Assembly (NCBI GenBank): GCA_036940085.1
Contig: JALLBK010000043.1
Coordinates: 1-45,240 of the forward strand
DNA from: Discostella pseudostelligera
Lineage: Eukaryota; Bacillariophyta; Thalassiosirophyceae; Thalassiosirales; Thalassiosiraceae
Direction of reading: 5' to 3'
DNA length: 45,240 nt
The notes under the pieces are model-generated. The model was not told the origin of the DNA. It did not search any database and saw only the letters and a list, made by a program, of their open reading frames with translations. Below, one piece after another: positions 19,457 through 31,700 of this stretch. Each line of letters opens with the position of its first letter. Within the stretch, counting starts at the first letter, position 1. Both the position numbers and the translations under genes were made by a program.

Positions 19457-20461
19457 CTAACAGCGGAATTGAACAACTAGCTCGGCACGAACTTCGACAA
19501 AGTCTTCGTCATCGAAAGCATCATGAGCATCGGTAATGACATATTCTTGATCATCTCTATCGCCATCCGACAGATCTTGATTACCAGCATTCATATTTGC
19601 TTTCTTCTCCTCCTCGTCATCATCATCTTCTAATTCATCCAACATGTCAATTTCCGTCACTACCGACGGACAATCCTCAAAATCATCTTTGTCGCTTGAA
19701 ATACTCTCGGGCACAGAAGATGGAGAGCATAGTCGTAACTCATTTTCGTCCATCAAGCTGGCCAAACTGCATTCTACACTGCAATCATCAGGCGTGATTA
19801 CAATTCCATGAGCAAGTAGCGTCAAACTATCAATGAACGGATTCACCCTTTTCGTTAAGAAGTTCGACAACGTCATCGACCTTCCCCTCGCCTCAGTGAC
19901 ATCCATCTTTGCCGATTCATCAGTACTAAGGTCTACGAATGTCCCAGAAGTACCCTCTCCGGGCACAGTTACGTCCTCCGACTCGACAATCACTGGAGGA
20001 TCACTGATGCCGTTATCCGACACCACATTCTCTCGAAGAATGGCGTGTGCAAAAACATCGCGTAGGCCCATCAGCATCATGGCAGATCTCTGCAACCATT
20101 GTGTGGTGGCGTCTGCCACCGCAGCTCCCAAAGAGTTGATAAACCTGGCGGGAGAGTATGCGCTCATCATCTCGGTGATAACATTCAAAACCGAAATCGG
20201 ATTACTAAGAAGTGCCTTCTTCTTGTCTGTCACGGGAGACCAAGGCTCACATGGAGTGGGCACTCCCAACGGCGTCGCATCGATGAGCGATTCGATGGAG
20301 GACCCAAGCTTCCTGAAAAAGTTTTGAAGCTTACCATCTACTTGATGTTTGCACACTGCAGCGCGGGCGCAGTTCTTTCGTCGTGTCCGACAGGAGGTGG
20401 AGGTGGCCTTCACACCACCGGCACTGCTCGCACTAGCGGCATGGCGCCTGCTTCGCCACAT
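19457..20461 (-). CDS. Unrecognised protein with basic N-terminus and acidic C-terminus
   Basis: Single frame from ATG 20461 to TAG, 334 aa. I do not recognise a domain. Residues 1-45 are rich in Arg, Ala, Ser and Cys and lack acidic residues, like a mitochondrial presequence or a basic nuclear segment. Residues 45-165 look folded and helical (FRKLGSSIESLIDATPLG, NPISVLNVITEMMSAYSPA, QRSAMMLMGLRDVFAHAIL). A second ordered block is at ~195-230 (LSNFLTKRVNPFIDSLTLL). The C-terminal ~100 residues are strongly acidic with a D/E run. The ordered, non-repetitive middle and the length of the frame support a real gene. A 5' exon cannot be excluded. Confidence 0.6.
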   Translation of the reverse strand: MWRSRRHAASASSAGGVKATSTSCRTRRKNCARAAVCKHQVDGKLQNFFRKLGSSIESLIDATPLGVPTPCEPWSPVTDKKKALLSNPISVLNVITEMMSAYSPARFINSLGAAVADATTQWLQRSAMMLMGLRDVFAHAILRENVVSDNGISDPPVIVESEDVTVPGEGTSGTFVDLSTDESAKMDVTEARGRSMTLSNFLTKRVNPFIDSLTLLAHGIVITPDDCSVECSLASLMDENELRLCSPSSVPESISSDKDDFEDCPSVVTEIDMLDELEDDDDEEEKKANMNAGNQDLSDGDRDDQEYVITDAHDAFDDEDFVEVRAELVVQFRC

Positions 20462-21550
20462 GAGTGCAGCCTATTCTTTTTGTGGAGTATGGCCAGGTTG
20501 AGACGAACAGGGGAGCGATGATTGATTTCCCGGGGCTAATAGCGGCGGAGGGCAGGATGGAGGCCGGTCTCAAATAATTGGAGTATCACTTGCGAATTCA
20601 GAATGGTGATGGTGTTGATGTGTGTCAAGAGAAGAGAAGAACAAGAAGGCAGAACAGCCTCACCTTTCTTGAATGGACCATTGCGTAGAATCACTGAAAT
20701 TTGAAAATAAACAATTTTAAATATTTCCAGTTGAAGGATCTTCATTATCTCAGAGAACAGAATCTACAGTGAGATAGAATTTATTTACCTACGGCTATAC
20801 TGCTCAAATTTCCGTTCACCTTACATCGATTTGAAGTGAGAGTTTCTCATTCGTGAAGAAGTAGATACGGGAGGGGCAAATTTTACGCACAAGAAGTTAT
20901 TGAAAAACGGACAGACGAATAAATCGAGATTTTCCAGGGAATGCAACTGACGTAATTTTTTGAATTTGTCGAATATGTGGCGCGAAAAGGATAAAAAGTT
21001 GTGGTGATGTTCGCTTCAACCTCGAGCACCGAGCGAGCACAGAGACGATGTGAATGAAGACAGAGCGAGACAGAAGGACTGATTCATCGCATGCGGAGTC
21101 ATGACAACATTTAGTTTATGTCGATGATTATCATGTGTTGCATCTGTATGCAATATGTGGCAGTGGGTTCATTGGCCAGCGGAGACCTGAAGCTGAAGAG
21201 ACACACCTTTGTGGCAGGGTACAGAATCGGTACATGAACAGACGATCCTCTCGATTGTACTTTGAGATGAGTGATGAGAACAAACAACTTCTCCAACTAA
21301 TTGGCGTATTTCCTGAACTTTCAAGATGAAATGTGTCGCACGCATCGTTGATTCAGATCTACAATCACAATAACGAGTTCTTAGTTTTTCCAAAAATCTT
21401 GGTTAGCTATCCAACGAAATGTTCACATTAAGTATATAAATGTAATCGTCACGCTTGGTCCTCATTGAGCAAGGGTAAGACATCGTTAATCTCAATGAAG
21501 TAGGAGAAGTGTCGTTTGATTTTGATTCATCCACCAAAGCTAAAAGCTAC
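20462..21550. other. Intergenic region between TIMELESS and the unknown gene
   Basis: 1.1 kb holding the TIMELESS 3' flank and the promoter of the 334-aa gene. One E2F-like GTGGCGCGAAAAGG is at 20977-20990. Short open frames at 20536-20745 and 21111-21393 have no family resemblance. I see nothing else. Confidence 0.45.
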
Positions 21551-24500
21551 TTAGTCGTCTTCGTCATCATCAAATATGGTACGTTTGGTCAACTTCGTTG
21601 GACCAGCCGAACCCAAGAAGTCTTCATCTTCCGAGTCTTCACTATCATGCTCCAGAGATTTCCGAATACGTTTCATTCCACTCAGCTTGGACGTGTCGCG
21701 TACAGTTTCATCAATTGCTAAAGTCTCTTCAATCACAGGAGATATGCGATCATGTGTGTCACCTGTGGAGTCTCCATCGTTGTCTCGTTTGCCATCAATT
21801 TCATCAGCATTTCCTTGTCCATTCTGAGACGTGACCGAACCAGCAACATCATCATTGAATTCCTCCTCCTCCTCCTCTTCTCCATCAGACTTATCATCAT
21901 CTTCTTCAGTAGTTGCAGAAGCCCGCACCTTCTTGGATTTCCGAGACTTGCGCATCCTTCTGCGGATTTTCTTCTTCGTAAATATACCATCCGTCTCATC
22001 ATCGTCATTGAACTCGTTATCTTCGTCCTCGTCATATGCATGAGCCGTCTTGTCATCAAGACGATCCTTGATTTCTCCCGCCTCCTTTGTCTCTTGCTGC
22101 TCATATCTCACCTGGTCTTCCAGCAACAAGTCTCTTACAGCAATCATTCGGAGCTCCTCATTCACATACATGTTGGTGGTTAATTCGCAGAATCGATGAG
22201 GAATGGGATGCTTGAACATTGCCTCCACGTATAACATAGGATTGATCTCGGCAGCTCTTGCAAAGCGATGCATGAATGACGATGCGAACATCAGTAACGC
22301 AGTAAAGTCCTCCTTATCACGGATGATCGGATCATTTAGGATCTTGTCAAGTACGGTGAACAGTCCAATGTTGTATAGTATGGGCTCCATGGTCGATTGC
22401 TTGGTTGCCAGCTCATTCTTACCCAAAGCATCGTCGAAATCTGCTTCTTCGGCAGTCACATCATTGATCGTGAATTTGCTCAGGCGGATGAAATATGCGA
22501 CGATGTGACGATTAATGTGGGAGGCATTAACATCATACTGCGATAGAAGTTGGGTGTACATGAAAACAATCTGATTCGACATGAACTTCCTCATGAAGTG
22601 ATGATTCTTGTCGAATTCCGAAGCAGTCATATTCATCCTTTCCACAGCATGTTGCGGTCGCTTAGGTTCGTCAGGAGATAAGGTTTGGAGGCATCGTTCT
22701 GCATTGGTGTCAAGTAACTTCCACGTGACGTGTGCACACTCCACTAGATCGCAAAGATACTCCCTACTGAACATTCCAGGACTCCATCGGGACAATAGCC
22801 TGGGAAGCCGATCGAGAGGCTCAGTGGCATAAAAAAGACGATCCATGAGACCCAGAGCCATCATACGTTCGGTCGAATCCTTGGACTCGTACATGACATG
22901 GAGCATTTGGATCATTTCGGTGTAGAGTGAGACGCTTTGGGCGAGAGCAGCTGGCTTTTTGTGTTCAAAGAATTCATCTGTCGAGTTCAGGACAAGATTG
23001 AACATGAATACATCCATGGTGAAGATGATATTGTGCGTTGACGATTCACCGACCAATTCAGTCTCTGCATTCTCAAGACCTTCGATGGTAGCTCCAACCG
23101 AACGTAGATCCTTTGTTGTCAATTCCCCTTTCTGCTCTTTGCTAATTCTCCACCACTGATGGAAGAACCAAACGATTCTGAAGAACATTGTCCGATCTCC
23201 ATCCTCCAATCGATTAGAATCCCTTCGAAATTCATTCTTAAGGCTCTTCATCACCGGGCCATAACAGTCCTGTACAAACTTTGTACAGAACGAATTGAGA
23301 GCGAGCTTGGCACGTTTCGCGGTGGGGCCAGCCACTTCGCGCGGCAGTGTCGCAGATGCACCCGAGTGCAAAGAAGACGATTTGCCAGAACCGACAAACA
23401 CTTCGGCCTTCTTGTTTCTACGACGTGTGGGTTGGCCTGCCGCCGCCACGGTGGAACTTCCTCCGGCACCGCCACCGACACCAACAGTGGAGCTCGATAC
23501 ACTGACATTTGACTTTTTTGCGAGGTAATCGATTGCCGAGACGTAACTCTGCTTGCCACCAGGCTTGGAAATGAGCAGGGTACCACCGAAGTGGGAATGG
23601 CGAGATGAGGTGGAGAGTTGCAACTTTTGTCGTTCCGACTGAAGACGTGCCGTCAGAGAGTCATGGCCTGATGAGTTTGCTTTGGAGGCGACAGTTGTTC
23701 GCACGACATACGATTTGGTAGTTGAGGATGACGCCTTCTTTTTCTTATCGACAATGGTAATGGGAGCCGACAAGGATGACACTTGGAGCTCGTTGTCGCA
23801 ACGAGCAACATCGGATGGATCCTGTGATTCGAGTTGAAAAACAGTGAGAGATTGGTGGACGAATGGGATGCATGTCAACAACCGAACAAGAAATCCTACC
23901 TGCCCCCGTAACAAACAGCTCAAAATTTCCATCAGCAATAAATTATATCCGCTGTTCTCTCTTCGTTCCACTTCCTGTCCGACACACACAAGCACATCTA
24001 ACACCATCTCCTCCTGCAACACAATGAGCAATTCCCTATGCAATTGGCTGGCATACTGAGATTTTTCCGGAGAGCCAAAAGTGTTGAGTGGTGAAATGCT
24101 GAGGAGGTTGCGGATGAGATGCAATACCAGTTCGATCGTAAGATGATCAGCGGAGGTACGCGACGAACCCGTCTTCGAGAGTGGTTCAGCTAACAGAGAT
24201 GAGAAGATGGACATCAATCCCATGCCATCAGCAGCCTTCGTATCCTTCTCTCCTCGTTTTGCTCCTGCTACCCCCTTTTCTTTAAATGCATAGTGATGAC
24301 TCGGATGCTTCACGAAAAGATGCTTGTACTCCATCAATAGATCGGCTTGTTCGATGGCATTGTCGCGAAGAATGATTTGCTCCCTTATGACACTGTGTGG
24401 TCGGAGTCAGAATCAAGACAATGAGCATGTGAAATGAGTTGACACATCGGCCAAGGAGAGAATCTACACTTCACATTATCATCATCATCATCATCATCAC

Positions 24501-25165
24501 CCAACAAAACTCNCCAACAAAACTCACCTATCATCGACTTTTCCACTCTTGACATCAACACTCATCCGTCCCGCATTCTTGGCACTATCACTCAACGGCT
24601 TGGTCAAAATCACCAATATCTTGCATACCGTCAACACCATGGCCTTATCATACCGACAACTCATAACGAGCGGCAATAACTTTTGACTAACCACCTTCCA
24701 CTGTCCCAATTTTAGACTAATGGGACGATAGGTTTCATGATCTCGACGCAATGCGCGCTGTAAATCTTGTAACCAATTGAAGCAGTCGGTGACGGGTACG
24801 AATTGTTCGTAGGTGGCGCCGGTGGTGGGGTTGGTCTTGATTGTTGTTGAGCCAATGACGCTGCAGACTAGGAGCAGTTCGTCTAGGACGCGATTGTCGA
24901 CGATCATGTCCGGATGGGAATGTTGATCACCGCGGCGGGTGGCTTTATTAGCCATTACTTTGGCTTTCGCATTGGACTTCATGTTATTGCTTTTGCTACT
25001 GCTGGGCGGGGGCGGTGTAACGCTTGGGGCTCCGTCGGCGGCGCCAAGCGCAGCATTCTTACTACTGCTATTGTTGCTCGTTCCTGGTGATGCAACGCTC
25101 GTAGGCGATCGTTGACGCGGCTGTTGTCCTGTTGACATCCAGGCTCTGGATCCGGACGACATCAT
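21551..25165 (-). CDS. TIMELESS: TIMELESS/Tof1 replication fork protection protein
   Basis: Scaffold that, with TIPIN, stabilises replication forks and supports checkpoint signalling. Exons 25165-24528, 24392-23900 and 23821-21551 (introns 135 and 78 nt) give 1133 aa. The TIMELESS N domain starts after a Ser/Pro-rich lead: LDELLLVCSVIGS, LQRALRRDHETYRPI, LGQWKVVSQKLLPLV. Across the first splice it continues into DSVIREQIILRDNAIEQADL and LMEYKHLFVKHPSHHYAF, then SCLLRGQ joined to DPSDV. The helical middle includes LSRWSPGMFSREYLCDLVE and LLDTNAERC. The C-terminus is acidic and Lys-rich, as in other family members. Intron 1 contains the N gap and an ATC microsatellite; intron 2 is in-frame and stop-free. 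Confidence 0.92.
24478..24499. repeat. ATC trinucleotide microsatellite in TIMELESS intron 1
   Basis: About seven uninterrupted ATC units lie on the plus strand, inside the 135-nt first intron of TIMELESS. Confidence 0.85.
24501..24525. other. Single-N gap flanked by a 12-bp direct repeat
   Basis: CCAACAAAACTC occurs at 24501-24512, followed by one N (24513), and again at 24514-24525. An exact duplicate on both sides of a gap suggests two contigs that overlap but were not merged, so the real intron is probably 13 bp shorter. Confidence 0.75.
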
Positions 25166-25758
25166 GGTTTCATGGATATCGAGTGCATCACATCATGTAT
25201 CATGATCATGAAGTTGTTACTCCTATTTGTTATTGGTGTGGTGGACCATCATCGTCGTCAACATCAAGGCATTGTTTGTTGTGCGCCAAAGTTGGCTTGC
25301 TTTTTTTGGCGCGACATTGTCTGCCACGTGGAATGTCGTTCAAGTAGTTCCCGGCATATCACAACATGTTGTTGTTGTGGCAGGCAAGTTCCCGCCAAAT
25401 GTATTGCCACGTGGAGTTTGTCTTCGAAGTTCCTGCCAAGCTTCCCGCCAAATATCTGCCACGTGGAATTTGTCGTTTTGTCATCCATGAAGTTGTTCCC
25501 GCCAAAATGGATTAATTCCACCATAGCATATCATCTGTATCTACCTACTGCATTGTACTCCTAGAACATAGACCACCATCTCTCCACAGCTCTCTAGAGA
25601 GGAGTATCATAATAGGAAGTAATTCAGATTAGCATAAGAAATTAGTTTATTCACTTTGATCTTCGAGGAAATAAAACTCGGAAGGGCTCCGCATCCCTTT
25701 CGAATTATTGCCTCTTGCCTCCTATCGTGCCGTAACAAAGTCCATCGCACGCCTCTAA
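25166..25758. promoter_or_regulatory. TIMELESS promoter with repeated G-box / CCCGCCAAA modules
   Basis: CCACGTGG occurs exactly at 25324-25331, 25407-25414 and 25459-25466. Each is followed by GGAATGTCG- or GAGTTTGTC-like sequence and then by a CCCGCCAAA motif (25391, 25444, 25498). Two more E2F-like sites, GTGCGCCAAA (about 25281) and TTTTTTGGCGCGAC (about 25302), lie nearer the gene. The three units are imperfect tandem copies. All lie within 340 bp of the TIMELESS ATG. The part beyond ~25520 is probably VPS13 3' UTR. No gene is seen. Confidence 0.55.
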
Positions 25759-28700
25759 TCAATCAAAATTCAATTCTCTTCTCGCAGATGCATCTGCATC
25801 CTTCCTCTCCGAAAGTTGTTGCTGTAGAGTCAGCAGAGCTTCCCTGTCATACATTTGGTTTGACAATGTCGGAGTCGACATTGCAGTTGATGGATCTCCA
25901 AGCAGCCTTTCCAACATTGCTTCCACGCGACGTAGCCTCTCATCTAAGCCAGAGTCTGACACAGCATCTATAACAACGTTCCCTGCGTCCTTGATTTCTA
26001 ACACCTCGGGGGTAAACCGAACGCTTTGCTGAGGAAAAGCTTGAGATACGTCAAAATCTGCTGTGGGTGCGGTAAGACTGGGATGAGACGCCAAGGGTGT
26101 TACATCAAACGTTTCTATGGAACAGGATTCGACCCCAAAACTGTCACCGTGTGGCACGCGAATATCATCGAAGCAATTCGTCAAACTGAGATTGTCTTCC
26201 AATTCAGTAGTGACGAGATCATTCTTCTCCCACTCTTGCCTAATCAGCTGGAACTCAGGCGAAAGAGACGGTGTCGCCGCAAACATGGTCCGTGATCTAG
26301 ATTCAACTAACCACGATGGAATGCGAGAAAGGCTTTGATTGAATGTATCAGAGGAAGGGCATGGCATTTCCTGTTCATCAACCTTCCACATGGTACTCTC
26401 CAAGGACGCGTAAAACAAGTCAAGGTCATTACCATATTGAGCTGAAGTTGGTAATTCTCGCTCAAAAATCAAAGGTCCAAACGAATTGACTCCTTCACTG
26501 CCGCCGAAGGGATTTCTCTCGTATATGATTGAGTCAAAATCTCCACAGACACAGCAAATGGCGTTGTGGATCCTAGAAAGTTGCAGGCGATGCTTGATTT
26601 CCCCTTCGACAACATATCGCGTTACATCATAGCCCTCGGTAGCACCAAGTGGCCACAAGTTGCCCAATTTAAACGAAGGGGCCATTGCTCCCAAGGGTTG
26701 AAATGACTTGGGCGTGTAAGGTAAAGGATTCTCACTCTCGTCATCAGCTAAGGAGTTATCACTTTGTTGTTCGCCTTGTTCATTTTTCACCTGTGACAGC
26801 TCTTTGAGGATATCCTCGCTCCGCGAACTGCATCGAGTTATACTAAGGAAGCATCCATTGTGACCCTTGTTTCCCACGCTGCAAGTGATACGAACACCAT
26901 TCCCAAACCAAACTTGCCACACCAAGGTGGTTGTGAAAAATCCCTGGCCATCAACAACTCTCAATTTGAACAAGGCGACTCTCATCGTTGAAACCACGAC
27001 GTAACGCTCTATTCCATTGCCAATGTGAAGAGCCTCAGCAGCGACAATAGTTTCTTCAGTAAGCTTTGCTTTCTTCTCAAAAGGATACGCGAGTAAAAGT
27101 TGAGCACTCCTAGCGTCAACTTCATTGAAAGGAAGTAGCATACGCTTGAAGCCGAAGACATACGGAAGTCGGTATCTTTCGATAGGATTGAATTTTAACT
27201 CCAGCAGATTCATGCTCTTCGCAATGTCGTCAATTGACTCCATAACGTGAGCAAATGCATCTGATAAACCGACAATAGGTTTGACGACAACTCCTATGAC
27301 ACCAATGGCTGTACCCTTTATCACTCCAGGAATACCATCCATCCTTGCGCCTCGATACGGCTCAGTAACAAGTCCTGTTGACGCTGATAACACCCCAAGT
27401 ACAATATCATGGACAGGTCTAGAGACCATAAGGGTGATGTGACCAAAGCCTTTTTTCTTCCATCGGTCATAGTGACGTTGCTGCGCTACCTTTTGCTCAG
27501 AATGTAGGCGTTGATAATGCTGATCAAAGGACAGGATGGTGGCGGTGTGCCCTACCGTTGCCCCAAGGTTTGAAGCAAACCCAAAGATACCACTGGCACT
27601 GTTTGAAACGAGGGACAACGTTCCTTTCAATACCCCAACTCCAACTCGTGATGGATTCCTCGCGATGTGCTTTAGTTCGCGAGATGGTTGCAAGAAAAAG
27701 TCTCGAAGACCACTCCTGAACGAGGTCAGAACCATAGTGGGATTTCCAACAAAGTCTAAGTATCGCATCAGATTGAGTAAGGAGAAACATAATGGAAACC
27801 ATTTAAGTTGCAATCAGAAAGGCGTTTCTGCTTACCAAGCGATCCTACAATTTTGTAGATTTGTCTGAGAGCCTCGGCTGAGTAGAAACTCTTTAATGAT
27901 TTCCAAATGTCACCTTCTGCTTCATATACATGGTAGATAGTTCTTTCTTGGAACCTAATTGGGGCCTTTGAAATGGACGGAAAAACAGCGGCGATGATGT
28001 TGATGCTGGCGTGTTGTGACCTTTCATCCGCACTGCTCGTCGCACTTTCAGACCATCTGACGAAGGCATCATCTACATTATTTGAGTCCTGGCCTCCCGG
28101 CGAACTATTCGGCGAAATGGCGCGACGGTCAATGTCAAGGAGAGAATCGACGGCATTATCCGACTCCCCCCAGATGCCTTTAGGGCTCTTAAAATAGCTA
28201 ACATTGATCTTGAAAAACCCGAGGATCAGCTCCCGGACGTAAATTTTCTTCTTCTTCGATGATTTGGTGTCTACTTTCAAAAATAACGCAGCCTTTTCCA
28301 ATGCATCACTGCTTTGTTCGACCTGACATGCAGCTGCGGAAAATTTTGCCGCTTCATCCTGACGCCAGAGACTCGCTTTTGCTTCCCTTATTTTCATTAT
28401 GTTCAAATATAACTCCCACAAATCAAACAATAATGACTCCTCCATTTTGAGATCCATCTCTTGTACCTAGAGAAGTCGAAGTAAAAGGTCGATATAACTT
28501 AGCATAGCGAAGACAACAGTGAATGGAGAGTAAAAGAATGTATCGATCGATTTTACCTGGAGTGCAACATACTCGTAAGAGTCCACATCACAAGTTGATC
28601 GAATATTATCTTTCCAGGCCAAGAACTGTAATGTTGGCTGCGGATATTTGACTTGTGTTGGAGACAATATGACCGGAACTTTTGTATTCATACCGTAATT

Positions 28701-31700
28701 TTGTTGATCAAGTTGTACATCCCCAATGGCAACTGCCAAGCGAGTCTTGGCGGTGGTGACAGAAAACCTGACATCTGTCTCCCGCGCTGAGAATGAAACG
28801 AGCTCCATGATGCGAGAAGAATCAATTAATGCCGCAGATATTCGATCTAGTCTAACATACATGTACTGGCAAGTGCTGGGTCTGTTGTTGGTGGTGGGCA
28901 CAGGGGCAGCATCATAGTCACTTTCACTTTCAATTGAATTAGGTTGAAACATTCTTGATGAATGCAAATGGTCAGAACAATTACTAGAGCAGCAGAGGAA
29001 ATATGGAGTAGGAAAGTAAACTTACAGTGCAAGCTTGATGCATGGGGTAAAATATTCCGCAAACATGTCGTCGTGGAGCTTTTCGGTCTCAAGAGGACGT
29101 CTATTTTTCCCCATGCCGCCCTCTATTGGAACGCACTCGGAGGGGGGCATCAACGGAAACCATCGAGTGTATGCTGGTCGCAAGCCCAGTGGCTTTGATT
29201 TTTCCCGGTCCTCCTCATAATCCTCTAGACTCTGCGCGCAACATTCAAGTGCTGGACCGAGCGGTATTTCGAGGACTCCAATTTCCGCATTAACCTGCAG
29301 TGGAGATTCACCGATCACCATGAGACGCAGTGACTTACTCGTTTCAAACGGCTCTACTTGAATTTGCAAATCATTTACACGGGCGCCACTTGCCCTAGTA
29401 GGGTTGAACATTTCTGCTATGTCATTGGCATCATTCACAGCGACATTATTTGTACTGTTTTGAATAGTGACAAGCTCCCTCTTTAATCTTTTCTTCTGCA
29501 TGGAACCTCTGGTTAAATGTGAAAAATACAGATGTTCATCGTCGTCACTCCAGACAGGAGCGACTTTGCTATCCACGGAGACAGTGGATTTAACAATATT
29601 TCCATTTCTGAACCAGGGATTTTGAGAGAGTCCGCGAATATATCAGAAATCATTAACAAACACTTCTTACTGAGCGAGCAAGTAATCAATAAACACACCG
29701 TAATTTAACGAACATGGAAGTGAAATTTTCAGGAAGATTCAACGCTGTCATTGGGCGAATTGTGAGAACTGATGAATGACGGCATTGTTGTGCAGTAAGG
29801 CGTGCCAGGAGTGAAAGAAGCACGAGGGGTGAGCGAGCACACCATATCAGGAAGTCCATAGCGATGTCGAACAGACTCACCTCCGCCTGGGTTGAAAATA
29901 CTACCCAATGAACGTCTCGCAGCTTTAGAAAACAAAGTCCTAGAGCGAATCAGCTCACAGACATCGTTCTTTTCTCTTCCTACAATAATGCGGGGAGTTG
30001 CAGGTGGAAGCATCAGAAACTTATCAATTTCGTCACAGCCTCCTTGTTCCGTTGCATTGGCTTTTGGTGAAGTTGCCTTCGAGTTGACAATAAGACGCGC
30101 TATATTCCACGACGTCCAGAATGGATACGAAGAGAATTCTACGCCGCTATTTGTGACGTGCTGCCAACATAGCCAGCGTAGATGCAATAACCGTCCATTC
30201 GGCAAATGCGAGTTAATGTAATACTGTGCGTAACACGGCACGGGACAAAGCGGTAGACACGTTGGAGCTGTGCTTGAGCTCTCGCCAGTGTTCGATGGGT
30301 ACGAATCGACCACAGATGCACTGGCGGCACTGTCCACTATCCACTCGTGAGAAGCCTGCGTTTCAATTGCAACCCCAAACAATGTTTCGTCAGTCTCATC
30401 TGCGAACATGTTGTCTAAGTGAGAAGACTTCGAGGTTCTATTTTTGGAGTCTTCATCTGATAATCGTTTCGCTTTCCCCATGAACCGTGCAGCATGGATT
30501 GTTTTTTTCAATTGATCTTTTGCAGTCACAGCTCTTATTCCTCTCGAATATTGACTAGAAATCTCCGCTCGTACATCCGAAGCAGTAGAATTGGAGTACA
30601 CCCCTCTTTTCCTTTTGTGTAGTGAAGCTAACGCTGGAACCCTAGCACTGACGAAAGACTCTTCTTGCTCTCGTACTTGTTGCGTGGCATCTTGTACCAA
30701 TTTTAACTGACGTTTCAAGCCATCGTATCGCCTTCGAAGTGTTTCCAAGCGTCGTTCAGTGCATAAAATAAAATATTCCACCAAGCCGGGAGTGTCATAA
30801 ATCCATTGCACTCGTAGTCGAATGGACCCGCGAATTCTTTCCAGAGGATCCTTGCTGATGCCACTTTGTCCAATATTTCCCACTAGCGGATACCAACCAA
30901 CATGTTCTCTTTGGTCTTTTACATTACGCAGGTGAATATGGGCTGAACGTGCAACGAGGATAGAGTGCCATTAAATATTTGCTGAACATTCACCACGGAA
31001 TTTACTTGAAATGGTCACATCGAACATACCTTGACCCAGAAATTTGTTCCTTCCGATTTCTGCGCTCTTCAGTACACACAGGATTGAAACCCTACGCAAT
31101 TCTCTAGGATCAGATGTTGTCACGGGGACATCGAAAACAAATGATTGATCCGACCACTGTGGTGATAGTGTTTTCTGAACGTAATAAGTGGTCCTTGTGG
31201 GATTGTTTGCAAAAGAACCAACGCGCCTCTTTTTCGTTGCACATATAAGCCCAACTTTTGCGTAAGGATTCGAAATACCATTCAAGTCTGAAGACCTTAA
31301 GCCAGTAGCCTCCAACACTTCTACAACGACTTGATTGCGCTTCGTAATGAAGCGACCTATCACACAGTGTTCGGATGAGTGAGCAAAATTGCGAAATCAG
31401 TGATGGCAAAACCGGCGAAACTAACCTTCATCGTAATCCACCAGTTCTTGTAACTTATATTCAATTGAATCTGAATTTGCCCTCCGATGGATATTTTCTG
31501 CAACATCATGATCATTCGGAACGCCAGTGCCTTCAGCAATTTTCGTCAAGGAATCTCTGCCAATTGTCAGTGATGTCATAGTTTCTTTCAGGGCACTTAT
31601 TTCTTTTCTGGTGTTCGAAAGCAACCCAATTTCTTTCCTGGTGTTTGCAAGATGGCAACGTACTATGGTTTCATTTGTCGCTTGCGCTCCAATCACATCA

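Noticed and set aside
19833..20327. 164-codon plus-strand frame antisense to the unknown gene
   Set aside because: It lies wholly inside the opposite 334-aa frame, which has better composition and an ATG-to-stop structure consistent with neighbours.
20536..20745. 69-codon minus-strand frame with ATG
   Set aside because: Too short, no recognisable motif, not spliceable by obvious signals to the downstream gene.
21752..22183. Hydrophobic plus-strand frame over the TIMELESS 3' part
   Set aside because: It is the complement of the acidic/Lys-rich TIMELESS tail; the Leu/Ile/Ser runs come from reverse-read GAA/GAT codons.
29881..29960. VPS13 exon 9 reading through to 29729
   Set aside because: Read-through loses the conserved continuation; splicing at GTGAGT (29880) and through the 70-nt exon restores LPENFTSMFVKL and NGNIVKSTVSVD.
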